A stretch of 64,000 nt of DNA from Candidatus Schekmanbacteria bacterium (GCA_016219965.1 JACRJM010000007.1:1-64000); one strand, 5' to 3'; counted from the stretch's first letter, positions 18,935-28,481 are shown. Numbers and translations are program-made. The notes: generated by a model from the letters alone, not told the origin.

Positions 18935-19087
18935 TTAAGCGGCTTGAGAGTTTGCCTTCTTTCTGTTTTCTAAAATAATACCATCAATTATTGTCCCGCA
19001 GTTAACACATCTCCACCCTTCAAAACTATAATACCTGTCAAAGAAACGTTGGAGTACCATGATTCCACTACATTTTGGACACCTCAT
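18935..19087 (-). CDS. Small zinc-ribbon protein, 50 aa
   Basis: A short protein with two Cys pairs, CPKC near the N-terminus and CVNC about 25 residues later, the pattern of a rubredoxin-like zinc ribbon. I start it at ATG 19087 because AAGGAGG lies 5 nt upstream. A longer reading to 19177 would put this site inside the gene. The tail (KKANSQAA) is hydrophilic. Such mini-ribbons are common in delta-type bacteria and have no assigned role. It is monocistronic. Confidence 0.75.
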   Translation of the reverse strand: MRCPKCSGIMVLQRFFDRYYSFEGWRCVNCGTIIDGIILENRKKANSQAA

Positions 19088-19564
19088 TGGCACCTCCTTT
19101 TTTAAAAAGGCTAAATAAATCATACACATAAAAAGATTACGCAAAAATTGTACCAACTTAGAACACATATTATTCAAAACCTATAACATATTGAATTATA
19201 TTAATATAATAGAAGTGAAAATTAGTTGACAAATGCAATATTTAGGAAATTGGCTTTATAACTTATTAAAAAAACAAGAATTGTTTGTTTGATAAATTTT
19301 TTACACTTATTATTCAATATGTTACAATAATAAGGTGAGTCATTAAAATGACATATTTAATGTCGAAAATATGACACATATCCTATTAACATACTGATCT
19401 TAAAGTAAATATTACAGCTATTTATTTTAGGAAACACTGCTAGCATTTTTTTCCATATTAATCACCCCGAATTTACATTGTATTAAAAATGCCGATAGAC
19501 TTTTATAGTAATAATCAATAGAATCAAAATATCAAAACTATAAAAACTTCAAAAAAATCAGTCA
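19088..19564. other. AT-rich intergenic stretch with inverted repeats
   Basis: No gene is supported in this ~480-nt gap. A 12-nt sequence taacatattgaa (19184-19195) recurs inverted as ttcaatatgtta (19313-19324). A second small palindrome is GACAT-ATTTA-ATGTC around 19350-19365. A minus-strand promoter for the zinc-ribbon gene is expected but not clear. In such AT-rich DNA the repeats may be chance. Confidence 0.4.
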
Positions 19565-20266
19565 GTGAATCTATTAAGTTATGATTTGATGTTAAAGGCT
19601 ATCAAGCCACGGGCTTTCTGCGTAAGCTATTTTATTTTATATTTTTTCTTAACTTCCTTATTTGAGTTTACAGTTTCTAATCCTAAAGGTTTTCATGCTT
19701 GGGGAATAACTTCTTTCGCATCTCTTTTGTTTTTTGCTTTTATATTAATATTTTTTTTACATATAGAAAAACCTGGGAATAAAAAGTTTCTTTCCCTTTT
19801 TCTTTCTTTTATTCCTAATTCAACAATTGTATTAATTTTTCTACTTTTAGAAAAGATGCAGGTTGTAAGCCAAACAGATGTAATGTGGCCTTTAGGAACG
19901 CTCGGAGGAGCATTTTTTTTAAAATCCGATGATATTTACATACCAATTATATTGATTTTAATATTTTGGGCTCAACAGGAGTTCAATTTTAAAATATCAG
20001 AAAAAAACCTCTTACTCCCCCAGATGGCATTTTGGTCATTTTGCTCTTATTGGTTTACAACAGACCTAATGCGTTTCGGAGTACTTAATTACGGGGTAAA
20101 ATCTGATGGAAGCTGGGCTGTTTCTATATTATTATTTTTTCTAACATCTGTTGCATTTGGAGGAATGCTCTCCTCTAAATATAAAGAAAATGGTATTTTC
20201 TGGTCTATAACACTTGCGCATTCTGCATATAGCACCTTTCATTTGATTTACCTGAATACTCAATAA
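19565..20266 (+). CDS. Hypothetical polytopic membrane protein
   Basis: Not recognised. The 233 residues form about seven hydrophobic segments with short loops. Distinct loop sequences include QTDVMWPLGTLGG and NYGVKSDGSWAVS. It has no signal peptide beyond the first membrane helix. The ORF begins with an alternative start (GTG) whose ribosome binding site is poor, so the true start could be the ATG at residue 9. No operon partner: upstream is a large gap, and yifB downstream converges on it. The very AT-rich codon use matches this part of the window. Confidence 0.65.
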   Translation: MNLLSYDLMLKAIKPRAFCVSYFILYFFLTSLFEFTVSNPKGFHAWGITSFASLLFFAFILIFFLHIEKPGNKKFLSLFLSFIPNSTIVLIFLLLEKMQVVSQTDVMWPLGTLGGAFFLKSDDIYIPIILILIFWAQQEFNFKISEKNLLLPQMAFWSFCSYWFTTDLMRFGVLNYGVKSDGSWAVSILLFFLTSVAFGGMLSSKYKENGIFWSITLAHSAYSTFHLIYLNTQ

Positions 20267-20303
20267 GAAGTTAGCAACTATCTGTAAAAAATATTTTTAG
20301 AAA

Positions 20304-21824
20304 TTATTTATCAAGATATCTGTATTGAATGGCTTCAGAAACATGCTCTACCATTATTTTTGGTGAACATTCAAGATCTGCTATTGTTCTTGAAATTTTA
20401 AGAATTCGATCATATGAACGTGCTGAAAGAGAAAATTTCTTTATTGCACTACCTAACAAAGTTTTTGAGTCTTCATCAAGCCTGCAAAATTTTTTTATCT
20501 CCGATTGTCCCATCATTGCATTAAAATAAATGTTACTACTTGAAAATCTTTCACTTTGAACTTGCCTTGCTTTGTCTACTCTTTTTTTTATCGTATGAGA
20601 ACTCTCATTCTCAGTATCACTAGTCAACGTGTTAAAGTTTAAGGCAGGAACTTCCATATGAATATCTATCCTGTCGAGAAGAGGACCTGATAACCGAGAT
20701 AGATATCGCTGAACCTGAAAAGATGAACATACGCATTGTTTTGCTTCGTCGAAGCGGTAACCACATGGACATGGATTCATGGCTGCAACAAGCATAAAAC
20801 TGGCAGGAAATGCAATTGATCCCGTTACCCTTGATATTATGATTTTCCCATCTTCAATCGGTTGGCGTAGTGTTTCTATAACATTCCTTTTGAATTCTGG
20901 TAACTCATCTAAAAATAGAACTCCGTTATGAGCAAGACTAACCTCTCCTGGCATGGGAATTGTACCTCCTCCAATTAGTCCTGCATCAGAGATGGAATGA
21001 TGTGGATTTCTGAAAGGTCTTTCTGAAATAAAAGGAACTGAGGAATTAACAAATCCCATTACCGAATGAATACGTGTCGTTTCAATTTTTTCATCAAAGC
21101 TCATTTCAGGTAAAATAGATGGAAGCCTCTTCGCAAGCATTGTTTTCCCTGCTCCAGGGGAACCAACCATAAGTATATTGTGCCTGCCGGCAGCTGCTAT
21201 CTCAAGAGCTCTTTTTGCATGCTCTTGACCCTTTACTTCTGAGAAGTCCAATCTATGTAGTTTATTGTTTTCTACAGATGTCGCAATTTCTTCTTTATAT
21301 GGAGTTATTGTTATATTACCACTTAGAAAAGATGTAGCATCTGAAAGTTTAAAAACAGGGATTATGTCAATTTCACCAACTAGCGAGGCTTCTAAACTGT
21401 TTTGAAAGGGGACAATAAATCCCTTCTTCCCAGCTTTTTTACCAGCAATAACCATCGGTAGAATTCCCCTTACCGGACGAACAGTTCCGTCGAGTGAGAG
21501 CTCCCCAACTGTAATGTAATCGCTAGATTTTTGAAGTGAACACGCACCGATAGCAGAAATGATACCAAGAGCTATAGGAAGGTCAAAAATAGGTCCCTCT
21601 TTCTTCATGTCTGCTGGGGCAAGGTTAACTGTAATCCTGCTAGGAGGGAATGTAAAACCTGAATTAACTATCGCAGCTTTAACCCTTTCTCTGCTCTCCC
21701 GAACCGCAGTGTCAGGAAGTCCAACGGTATTATATGATGGCAACCCTCGAGCTACATGCACTTCAACATCGATTATGTGACCATCAATTCCGACAGTCGT
21801 GCAACTCGTTATTCTAGAAAGCAT
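20304..21824 (-). CDS. YifB/ComM-family AAA+ ATPase
   Basis: Magnesium-chelatase-like AAA+ protein, 506 aa. ComM of this family promotes branch migration during natural transformation. An N-terminal Lon-protease/S5-like fold (1-165, with RESRERVKAAI and NLAPADMKKEG) precedes the AAA+ domain: Walker A GSPGAGKT (221-228), GVLFLDELPEF as Walker B, and MNPCPCGYR with the cysteine cluster. A C-terminal helical Mg_chelatase_C domain follows. Despite its Pfam name it is not a metal chelatase and is unrelated in context to the chelatase operon at 42-55 kb. Monocistronic on the minus strand. Confidence 0.93.
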   Translation of the reverse strand: MLSRITSCTTVGIDGHIIDVEVHVARGLPSYNTVGLPDTAVRESRERVKAAIVNSGFTFPPSRITVNLAPADMKKEGPIFDLPIALGIISAIGACSLQKSSDYITVGELSLDGTVRPVRGILPMVIAGKKAGKKGFIVPFQNSLEASLVGEIDIIPVFKLSDATSFLSGNITITPYKEEIATSVENNKLHRLDFSEVKGQEHAKRALEIAAAGRHNILMVGSPGAGKTMLAKRLPSILPEMSFDEKIETTRIHSVMGFVNSSVPFISERPFRNPHHSISDAGLIGGGTIPMPGEVSLAHNGVLFLDELPEFKRNVIETLRQPIEDGKIIISRVTGSIAFPASFMLVAAMNPCPCGYRFDEAKQCVCSSFQVQRYLSRLSGPLLDRIDIHMEVPALNFNTLTSDTENESSHTIKKRVDKARQVQSERFSSSNIYFNAMMGQSEIKKFCRLDEDSKTLLGSAIKKFSLSARSYDRILKISRTIADLECSPKIMVEHVSEAIQYRYLDK

Positions 21825-21968
21825 TTACAGATCCTGCCATTACTTATTAATATATTTTATTTGCTATTTTTAAATTTATTTATAACTATTGTCAACAAAC
21901 TTAAGCGAACCCTTCTCATAATTTTTCAATAAGTTAATTGAACAAAAAACTTCATCTTTAGAAACACC

Positions 21969-21996
21969 TTGACAAACGTTCAACCACATGTATAAA
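21969..21996 (+). promoter_or_regulatory. feoB: feoB promoter
   Basis: TTGACA (21969-21974) and TATAAA (21991-21996) with a 16-nt spacer lie directly upstream of, and abutting, the Fur palindrome. Predicted transcription start is near 22003. Confidence 0.6.
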
Positions 21997-22011
21997 TGAG
22001 AATGATTCTCA
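21997..22011 (+). promoter_or_regulatory. Fur box (perfect 7-1-7 palindrome)
   Basis: TGAGAAT-G-ATTCTCA is a perfect 7-1-7 inverted repeat and matches the classical Fur half-site pattern TGATAAT closely. It lies immediately after the -10 box and about 26 nt before the feoB start codon, so iron-loaded Fur should block transcription of feoB. No fur gene is in the window. Confidence 0.8.
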
Positions 22012-22037
22012 ATTTTATTTAATAAGGAAACACCTCC

Positions 22038-24026
22038 ATGACGTCAAACGCCATTTTAAAGTCAAAAGAAGAGACTCCTTGTATTATTCTTGTTGGAAAT
22101 GCCAATGTTGGAAAGAGTGTTATATTTGGTTCACTAACAGGAACTTATGCTGATGTTTCAAATTATCCTGGAACAACGATTGATATAACTGAAGGAGAAA
22201 TTCGTTTTACCAATTTGAGTAAGACAGGTTTTGATAAAGCAAGATTAATAGATAGCCCTGGGATAAACAGTCTTATTCCCAAATCAGAAGATGAAAGAGT
22301 GACACGTGATCTCCTTATGGAAGAAAATCCCACAGGGATAATTCAGGTAGCTGATGCCAAGAATCTAAAGAGGTCGCTTTTAATAACTTCCCAGCTTGCT
22401 GAAATGGGACTTCCCATTCTTCTGGTTTTAAATATGTTTGACGAAGCCATGGAACGCGGAGTTTTAATAGATATCGAAAAACTTTCTTCAATTCTTGGCA
22501 TCAAAGCTATTCCATCAGTCGCAACTGAAAAAGTAGGAATTACGGAATTAAAAAAAGGTCTTACAGAGTTTTCCGTCCCAGCAATATCGATCATCTATGA
22601 TAAAGAAATAGAAAGAGGAATAGAAGAAATAATCACATATCTGCCAATAGATATATCAATCTCAAAGCGTTCCATAGCAATAATGCTCATCGCCGGCGAC
22701 ACAATGTTATTGTCCAAATTAACAAAGTTAATGCCATCTTTAAATCAGGAAGCAATAAAAAAAATAATTGAAAAAACAGCTCATAAATTCAGAGCCCCAT
22801 TAAATTTTGTAATAAACAGGGAACGATACAGGATTGTAAATGAAATATATGACCGCTGTGTAACTACACAAAAAACTTCTGCGGAACATTTCAGAGATAA
22901 AATAGGCAATGTAATGATTCATCCTCTTCTCGGACTACCCATTGTAGTGTTTGTTTTATTTATAATGTATGAACTTGTTGGTGTCTTGGGAGCAGGAGTT
23001 GTAGTAAATTTCTTAGAAAAAACTGTCTTCGGAAAATATATAATACCATGGTTCCATAACATTCTGCAAACAATAGGCACTCCTGAAATAGTAATGCAGA
23101 TGCTTACAGGACCCTATGGATTATTCAGCATGGGATTAACCTATGCAGTAGCTATTGTTTTTCCTATTGTAGGTTTCTTCTTTATATTTTTTGGGATATT
23201 GGAAGATTCAGGTTATTTACCAAGACTTACAATAATATCAAACAAGCTCTTTAAAAAAATAGGCCTTCAGGGACGAGCTGTATTGCCAATGGTTTTAGGC
23301 CTTGGATGCGATACCATGGCAACACTCACTACCAGGATACTCGAAACAAAAAGGGAAAGGATAATAGCTACCTTGCTTCTTGCGCTCGGAGTACCATGCT
23401 CAGCACAACTTGGAGTAATTATGGGAATTCTTGGCGGAATTTCAATTAAAGCCCTACTCATTGTGGTCGTAACGGTTATCCTTCAGCTAATCATAGTCGG
23501 CTATCTGGCAGCAAAAGTTATACCTGGTAAATCTTCAGATTTCTTAAGCGAAATCCCACCAATAAGAATTCCAAAAATTTACAATATACTCATTAAAACC
23601 TATAACCGGGTTATATGGTTTATGAAAGAAGCTGTCCCGCTTTTTATGCTTGGCACATTTTGCCTTTTCCTGCTCGATAAAAGTGGTTTTTTGGTACACA
23701 TTGAAAATGCTGCAAAACCCATTCTCACCGGAATTCTTAGCCTTCCTCCTGAAACAGCTGAAGCATTTATAGTTGGCTTCTTAAGAAGGGATTTCGGAGC
23801 AGCAGGGTTGTTCAGACTCGCAAATAAAGGATATCTGAACATCACCCAGATTACAGTAGCAGTAACTGTAATGGTCCTTTTTATTCCATGTATAGCTCAT
23901 CTATTTGTTATGATAAAAGAACATGGAATTAAGGTAGCTATGGCAATAGCAGTTTTTGTAATAGTTTATGCTACACTTACAGGAGCAGTTTTAAACATTA
24001 TATTGAGTGAATTAAATGTGTTTTAA
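22038..24026 (+). CDS. feoB: Ferrous iron transporter FeoB
   Basis: GTP-gated Fe(II) uptake channel of the inner membrane, 662 aa. The N-terminal G domain shows G1 GNANVGKS (20-27), G2 region SNYPGTT, G3 DSPG and G4 NMFD. A helical GDI-like spacer and two Gate domains follow in about 8-11 membrane helices, with the cysteine-containing motif GVPCSAQLG and GFLRRDFGAAGLF. It is slightly shorter than the ~700-770 aa of many homologues. Fur box and promoter lie just upstream, and a DtxR-FeoA fusion follows 74 nt downstream, supplying the FeoA module. Confidence 0.97.
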   Translation: MTSNAILKSKEETPCIILVGNANVGKSVIFGSLTGTYADVSNYPGTTIDITEGEIRFTNLSKTGFDKARLIDSPGINSLIPKSEDERVTRDLLMEENPTGIIQVADAKNLKRSLLITSQLAEMGLPILLVLNMFDEAMERGVLIDIEKLSSILGIKAIPSVATEKVGITELKKGLTEFSVPAISIIYDKEIERGIEEIITYLPIDISISKRSIAIMLIAGDTMLLSKLTKLMPSLNQEAIKKIIEKTAHKFRAPLNFVINRERYRIVNEIYDRCVTTQKTSAEHFRDKIGNVMIHPLLGLPIVVFVLFIMYELVGVLGAGVVVNFLEKTVFGKYIIPWFHNILQTIGTPEIVMQMLTGPYGLFSMGLTYAVAIVFPIVGFFFIFFGILEDSGYLPRLTIISNKLFKKIGLQGRAVLPMVLGLGCDTMATLTTRILETKRERIIATLLLALGVPCSAQLGVIMGILGGISIKALLIVVVTVILQLIIVGYLAAKVIPGKSSDFLSEIPPIRIPKIYNILIKTYNRVIWFMKEAVPLFMLGTFCLFLLDKSGFLVHIENAAKPILTGILSLPPETAEAFIVGFLRRDFGAAGLFRLANKGYLNITQITVAVTVMVLFIPCIAHLFVMIKEHGIKVAMAIAVFVIVYATLTGAVLNIILSELNVF

Positions 24027-24100
24027 TCAATTCATTTGCTGTCATTCCAAGTGATGAACAAAATAAAGTATTTATTACTTTCTAAAATAATGAGGGATTT

Positions 24101-24757
24101 ATGACAAACAATCAGTACGTGGAAGAGATATTACAATTAATTGAAACAATCTCAGAGAGCGCAAAAGTAAAGATTGAAGACCTGAAGAAATATCTTGGAG
24201 ATACAGAAATAGATGACATATTAAAACAACTGATCGAAGATGAAACAATTCTTATTGATTCAACTAACAATATTTCTCTTACTGTAAAAGGGAAAAAGGA
24301 AGCTAGCGAAATAATTAGACGTCACAGACTTGCAGAACGACTCCTCTTTGATGTTCTTGACGTTAAGAATGAAGAGAAAGCAGAAAAACAAGCCTGTGAT
24401 TTTGAGCATATACTTGACAAAGAAGTAACTGACAACATTTGCACTCTTTTAGGGCACCCAAAATTTTGCCCAGACGGCAAGCCGATTCCACCAGGCGAAT
24501 GCTGTTCTCAGGGAAGAAAACATATTAGTAGGATAGTTTCACCTCTAAGCGCTTTGTCGGTAGGCGAAAAGGGAAAGATAGCATATATGCTATCAGGCGA
24601 ACATCAACGTCTTGACAGACTTTTTTCCATGGGATTATTGCCAGGAACAACAGTTCGGATTCACCAAAAAACCCCAAGCTTAGTTATTTGTTTTGAAGAA
24701 ACAACTCTCGCTATGGATGACGAAATTGCCCATGATATATTTGTGAGGAAAATATAA
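24101..24757 (+). CDS. DtxR-family metal-dependent regulator with FeoA (SH3) domain
   Basis: 218 aa in three parts: an N-terminal winged helix (about 5-65), the DtxR metal-binding/dimerisation region (about 70-145, with RRHRLAERLLFDVL and DFEHILDKEVTDN), and a C-terminal FeoA/SH3-like domain (about 150-218, LDRLFSMGLLPGTTVRI). A cysteine cluster FCPDG-x-PIPPGECC sits between the domains. It may act as an Fe/Mn-responsive repressor, and its FeoA part may also help FeoB. The position directly after feoB in the same direction supports an iron role. A complete DtxR-FeoA architecture is common in anaerobes. Confidence 0.88.
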   Translation: MTNNQYVEEILQLIETISESAKVKIEDLKKYLGDTEIDDILKQLIEDETILIDSTNNISLTVKGKKEASEIIRRHRLAERLLFDVLDVKNEEKAEKQACDFEHILDKEVTDNICTLLGHPKFCPDGKPIPPGECCSQGRKHISRIVSPLSALSVGEKGKIAYMLSGEHQRLDRLFSMGLLPGTTVRIHQKTPSLVICFEETTLAMDDEIAHDIFVRKI

Positions 24758-24776
24758 ACATAAAAGAATTTATATT

Positions 24777-25217
24777 TTAGTTTTTTTGAACCCCCTTATT
24801 TTCTTTTATAATCTCATCCAATATAATCGCTGCCTCACCAATTATACTAGAACAAAGTTCCTTATGCCCAGCGCTTTTCCATTCTACTCCTGAAGTTATG
24901 TCGCGGCAAATGGCAGTGTTAATTTTTTTTTCAAAACGTTCATAAAATGTTTTTGCCATTTTATATACTTCCGTTGAATTTTCTTCTGGAGTTTCTCTTC
25001 CGAATAGTGCGCCCAATACGAGTATCGCACCATTTAGTGCACCACACAAACTTTTGGAACCTCCAATACCACCACCCATGGCTGTTGCCATTCTTTGATT
25101 AATATTTAAAGAATACTTCCAGCTAAAAAGAGTAACAATAGCTTCTGCACAGTTGTACCCTTTAAAATAAGTAGAACGCGCTAATTCTCTTAAATTCGAA
25201 GAACCTGTGTCATCCAT
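24777..25217 (-). CDS. C_GCAxxG_C_C family probable redox protein
   Basis: 146 aa with the family's cysteine pattern: Cys23 in YNCAEA, the GGGIGGSKSLCGALNGA box with Cys58, and two later cysteines (ICRDI, about 104, and ELCSS, about 121). The family (PF09719) is thought to be redox-active or to bind a metal cluster, but has no proven function. It is mostly helical and soluble. It converges with the DtxR-FeoA gene (19 nt between stops). On the minus strand a TTGACA (25327-25322) with a weak TATTTT 18 nt away may be its promoter. Confidence 0.88.
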   Translation of the reverse strand: MDDTGSSNLRELARSTYFKGYNCAEAIVTLFSWKYSLNINQRMATAMGGGIGGSKSLCGALNGAILVLGALFGRETPEENSTEVYKMAKTFYERFEKKINTAICRDITSGVEWKSAGHKELCSSIIGEAAIILDEIIKENKGVQKN

Positions 25218-25427
25218 AGCATTACTCCTTAAATCTTCAAAAATTATTTGACGTTGTTTGTCTTCCGGATTTGCAAAAAATCAGGAATTAAGGTAGTAAA
25301 ATAATATGAAGATTTAAATTATGTCAAGGAGTTAGAGTATTAAAAGTTAATATTGACATTTGTGCTTTTTATACATTAAGTAGTTCAAAAAAAAGAAATA
25401 GATTCCTTCAGTATAAGGAGAATAAGC

Positions 25428-25895
25428 ATGAAAGAAGTAAAATCAGTTCTCGTTGTAGATGATGATGAGGTTGCGAGAGAGACGATATGTAATTCACTGG
25501 AAGATACCGAATATGAAATAACGACAGCATGTAATGGTACTGAAGCACTGGAAAAGATAGCAACGCATGAGTTTGCTGCAGTTGTATGTGATATCAAAAT
25601 GCCAGGTATTGATGGGTTTACAGTACTTAGGAAAGCCCGTAAAACTAGGAATATACCATTTATATTCGTAACAGGTTATCCTGGAGATACAGATGAGAAC
25701 GTTATAATCAATGAGTTGAGGCCATTTGGTTTCCTCAGCAAACCCTTTGATCACAAAGAATTAATTTTGTTAGTAAAAAATGCTGTTGATCATTATAATC
25801 TGACAAAGAAAAGAGAATCGTTCATGAAAGAAATGGAAAAGATCTCTGACGCACATATAAAAGAGCTTACCGAGAAGTTGAAATATATTATATAA
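25428..25895 (+). CDS. Stand-alone response regulator (CheY-like receiver)
   Basis: Receiver domain over residues 5-120: the acidic pair in VVDDDEVA, the phospho-acceptor aspartate in VVCDIKMPGIDG, the switch threonine in FVTGYPG, and the lysine in LSKPFDHKEL. A C-terminal helical, charged tail (about 120-155) has no DNA-binding fold. It therefore acts through protein contacts, or passes the phosphate on. No histidine kinase is nearby. A ribosome binding site AAGGAG precedes the ATG. Downstream a short hairpin ctcaccGCGAaggtgaag spans the convergent gene ends, without a T tract. Confidence 0.9.
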   Translation: MKEVKSVLVVDDDEVARETICNSLEDTEYEITTACNGTEALEKIATHEFAAVVCDIKMPGIDGFTVLRKARKTRNIPFIFVTGYPGDTDENVIINELRPFGFLSKPFDHKELILLVKNAVDHYNLTKKRESFMKEMEKISDAHIKELTEKLKYII

Positions 25896-25904
25896 TTAAT
25901 ATCC

Positions 25905-27665
25905 TCACCGCGAAGGTGAAGTAAGAATATTCGAATTATTATTTAATTCGTAAATTTGCAGTAAAGGCCCGGGATTGGCTATACCTTCAAATCCTTCAAA
26001 AGGCAAATAAAATGCATCAAGAGGGTCAAAATAGGACTCCTTTGCCACCTTATTGTAATTGTTGTACGGGCTAAACTCCTTAACAAGATGGAACTTCTTT
26101 TTAAGCAGTGGCCTGATCATAAAATTCTGTCCGGAATAATAATCCACAAAATAATCTCCGGTCACAATGTACTTAATATTTTGTTTATCAATATAATTAT
26201 TGGTAACATCTGTACCAATAAAAACATCAAATGATTTAGTCATTGGGATAATTCTCTTTTCTAAAAGATAGCTATAACTCATAAAATACAGGCTTGAATG
26301 GCTTGAAGGAGCATATGCCATAGATTTTTTTAAATATTCCATATCATTGTCAATGGATACTCTCGAGAAATTAAGCTCGGGAAAATAGTATTTGTAGTAC
26401 CCGAAAAGATATATTGCTGTGCCCGGAGCGACATTTGTTTCAATCCATCTTTTAGCAATAAGCCTGGTATCTTCTTTTGAAATAAGACTATCAAACTTCA
26501 AACTTTTCCACAAAGATGGCATAACAATAAAAATAATTACCACAACATAAAGAAATTTTTTATAACTCATTCCTTCGCTGAATTTTGAAAAAAACTTTGC
26601 TGCGATTCTCCCCGCAAAAATACAAAAGAAAGGTATTACGGGTATTGCATAGCGCACGAATACACCATAGTTATCCCACATATGGAAATAATAACAGAGA
26701 GGAAAACTTAAAATTAGTACATCATCATCAGTATGCTTAATGCAGGCATAGAAAACTCCTATAATTGATAAACAAAAAAGAGGAAACCCCATTCCTATAG
26801 GAAGAAGAATCTTAAGAAAATAAGTACGTCCAGGTTCAGGGTTAAAACCATTATATTCTCTTAAGAAATTACTCATAAATATTAATCTTTTCATAAAAGT
26901 AGCAAACTCCAAAAAAAGACCTGGAGATGTGATTATAAATGCAAAAATCATAATTACTCCGGAAAGGAGAAGTTTCTTTATATTTATTATTCCCTTCATC
27001 CATCCATTTTTTCTGATATTGTAGATAACATGCGCAACTATTATTGGAATGACAAGTATGGCACCATTATATTTTATGCCGGTTGCCAGTCCTGCTAACA
27101 GTCCAGAGAGTATGTAACCATTCCCCTCTTTCATTATCTTTCTTATGGCAATTAATGATATTATAACTGCCATTGTAAGAATAATGTCTGTGGTGCCAAA
27201 ATGCGAATCCCTTACATGGAGGTAGGAAACAGATATGAAAAGCGCTGAGAACAACCCTGCATTTTTCCCATAACAACGAGTGCCAAGCAGATAGACTGCC
27301 AATATTGTCAATGTTCCTGCAATAGCAGATAGCACCCTCGGGACAATAAAAAAAATTGAAGGATCAAGAAGATAGTTTTGAATAAAATCAAACGTATTCC
27401 CGTAAATTCCTCCAATCCTTCCTGCACAGTAGATCATGAGGTAAACAAAGTAATTCAAATATATAAAAGCATGTGGATAGTAATAAAAATGAGGGTTAAA
27501 ATCACCTGTAAAAAAATACAAAGCTGCCTCAACAATGCCTTCCTCATCAGGTCTTGCATATTTTAAAGGAAGTCCGAAATCTATCCCCCATAAACGGATG
27601 AGAAGACCCCCTACAAAAAGAATAACAAGATAGACTTTTTGATAATTGGTTCTCTCATTATTCAT
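25905..27665 (-). CDS. GT39-like (GT-C) membrane glycosyltransferase
   Basis: 586 aa with about 11-12 membrane helices and a periplasmic C-terminal part. The first outer loop contains the acidic GT-C motif ARPDEEG (about residues 38-44), used in this fold to bind metal and lipid-phosphate sugar donors. DSHFGTTD later is typical of PMT_2/ArnT-like proteins. It probably transfers a sugar from polyprenyl phosphate to an envelope acceptor. It lies 7 nt after the methyltransferase gene on the minus strand, and an MFS gene stands before that, so the three may be an operon. Confidence 0.85.
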   Translation of the reverse strand: MNNERTNYQKVYLVILFVGGLLIRLWGIDFGLPLKYARPDEEGIVEAALYFFTGDFNPHFYYYPHAFIYLNYFVYLMIYCAGRIGGIYGNTFDFIQNYLLDPSIFFIVPRVLSAIAGTLTILAVYLLGTRCYGKNAGLFSALFISVSYLHVRDSHFGTTDIILTMAVIISLIAIRKIMKEGNGYILSGLLAGLATGIKYNGAILVIPIIVAHVIYNIRKNGWMKGIINIKKLLLSGVIMIFAFIITSPGLFLEFATFMKRLIFMSNFLREYNGFNPEPGRTYFLKILLPIGMGFPLFCLSIIGVFYACIKHTDDDVLILSFPLCYYFHMWDNYGVFVRYAIPVIPFFCIFAGRIAAKFFSKFSEGMSYKKFLYVVVIIFIVMPSLWKSLKFDSLISKEDTRLIAKRWIETNVAPGTAIYLFGYYKYYFPELNFSRVSIDNDMEYLKKSMAYAPSSHSSLYFMSYSYLLEKRIIPMTKSFDVFIGTDVTNNYIDKQNIKYIVTGDYFVDYYSGQNFMIRPLLKKKFHLVKEFSPYNNYNKVAKESYFDPLDAFYLPFEGFEGIANPGPLLQIYELNNNSNILTSPSR

Positions 27666-27672
27666 CGCATCA

Positions 27673-28422
27673 TCATTCCTCTTTATGTGCTATAAGGACA
27701 TAATGAATTGACAGATAATTCATGATACTCTCAGGGAATATATCAAGGATATTTATTATGAAGTTAGAGAAATAGCCTGTAAAGGTCACCTGAAATGTTG
27801 TAGGATAATAATCAACTCCATTGAATTTCCCTTTAAGCTTCGACTGTAGCTTCTTTCTAGTGAGTTTCAGGATACCCCGCTCATGTTTCTTCCACGACAG
27901 GAAAAGAAACATCGCAGGGTTTAGAATATTAGGCTCAACTACTATGCACCTCCCACCTGGCTTTAATACTCTATATATCTCGTCTATGGATCCTTCTATG
28001 TCATCAATATGGTGGAATACTGCAAAAACAAGAACGGAATCAAAAGATGATTCTTTGAAAGGGATCTGACCTGAGAGACTGAGATTGAAATATACGTTTT
28101 CAAGTTTTTCTTCCCGCACAAGCTCTACTGCTTTTTTAAGATAAAGCTCGCTTATCTCCGTCGCAAAGATCTTTTGAACGTAGTTCTTTAGTATTTTAAA
28201 ATAAAATCCGGTCCCGCAGCCTATATCAAGAATGGAATGGCATTTTTTATCAAATATGAGGTTGAAGAGGGACGTAAAACGTTCTCTTACTATCTTCTTC
28301 TGGGCTATGAGGCTAGGATGATAACGCTTTGAGAATTCTCCCGTTGCTTCAGAGAACATTTGCTCAAAACATTTTCTTTGAAACTGCCACGAAGTATAGC
28401 GGTTTTCTTTTTTTTTAGCCAA
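27673..28422 (-). CDS. Class I SAM-dependent methyltransferase
   Basis: 249 aa. SAM-binding motif I is ILDIGCGTGFYFKIL (about 62-76), the acidic end of strand 2 lies near IFATEISELYLKKA, and SFDSVLVFAVFHHIDD with RVLKPGGRCIVVEPN marks the Methyltransf_11 family. The substrate is not identifiable. The C-terminal third (after residue 190) is aromatic-rich with a hydrophobic stretch, possibly membrane-associated. Placed between an MFS gene (59 nt upstream) and a GT-C glycosyltransferase (7 nt downstream), it may act on a glycan or lipid. Start ATG 28422. Confidence 0.88.
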   Translation of the reverse strand: MAKKKENRYTSWQFQRKCFEQMFSEATGEFSKRYHPSLIAQKKIVRERFTSLFNLIFDKKCHSILDIGCGTGFYFKILKNYVQKIFATEISELYLKKAVELVREEKLENVYFNLSLSGQIPFKESSFDSVLVFAVFHHIDDIEGSIDEIYRVLKPGGRCIVVEPNILNPAMFLFLSWKKHERGILKLTRKKLQSKLKGKFNGVDYYPTTFQVTFTGYFSNFIINILDIFPESIMNYLSIHYVLIAHKEE

Positions 28423-28481
28423 AATTATTTATGAAGGCATTTATCTTTGTTATTTTCGTAAAAAGCAATTTGGATATCCAC

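Noticed and set aside
20304-21824. YifB/ComM as a fourth metal chelatase subunit
   Set aside because: Its architecture (S5/Lon-like N-terminus, Mg_chelatase_C) is that of the competence-type ATPase, far from the chelatase operon.
25905-25930. Rho-independent terminator between the response regulator and the GT39 gene
   Set aside because: A 5-bp hairpin with GCGAA loop exists, but no T tract follows on either strand.
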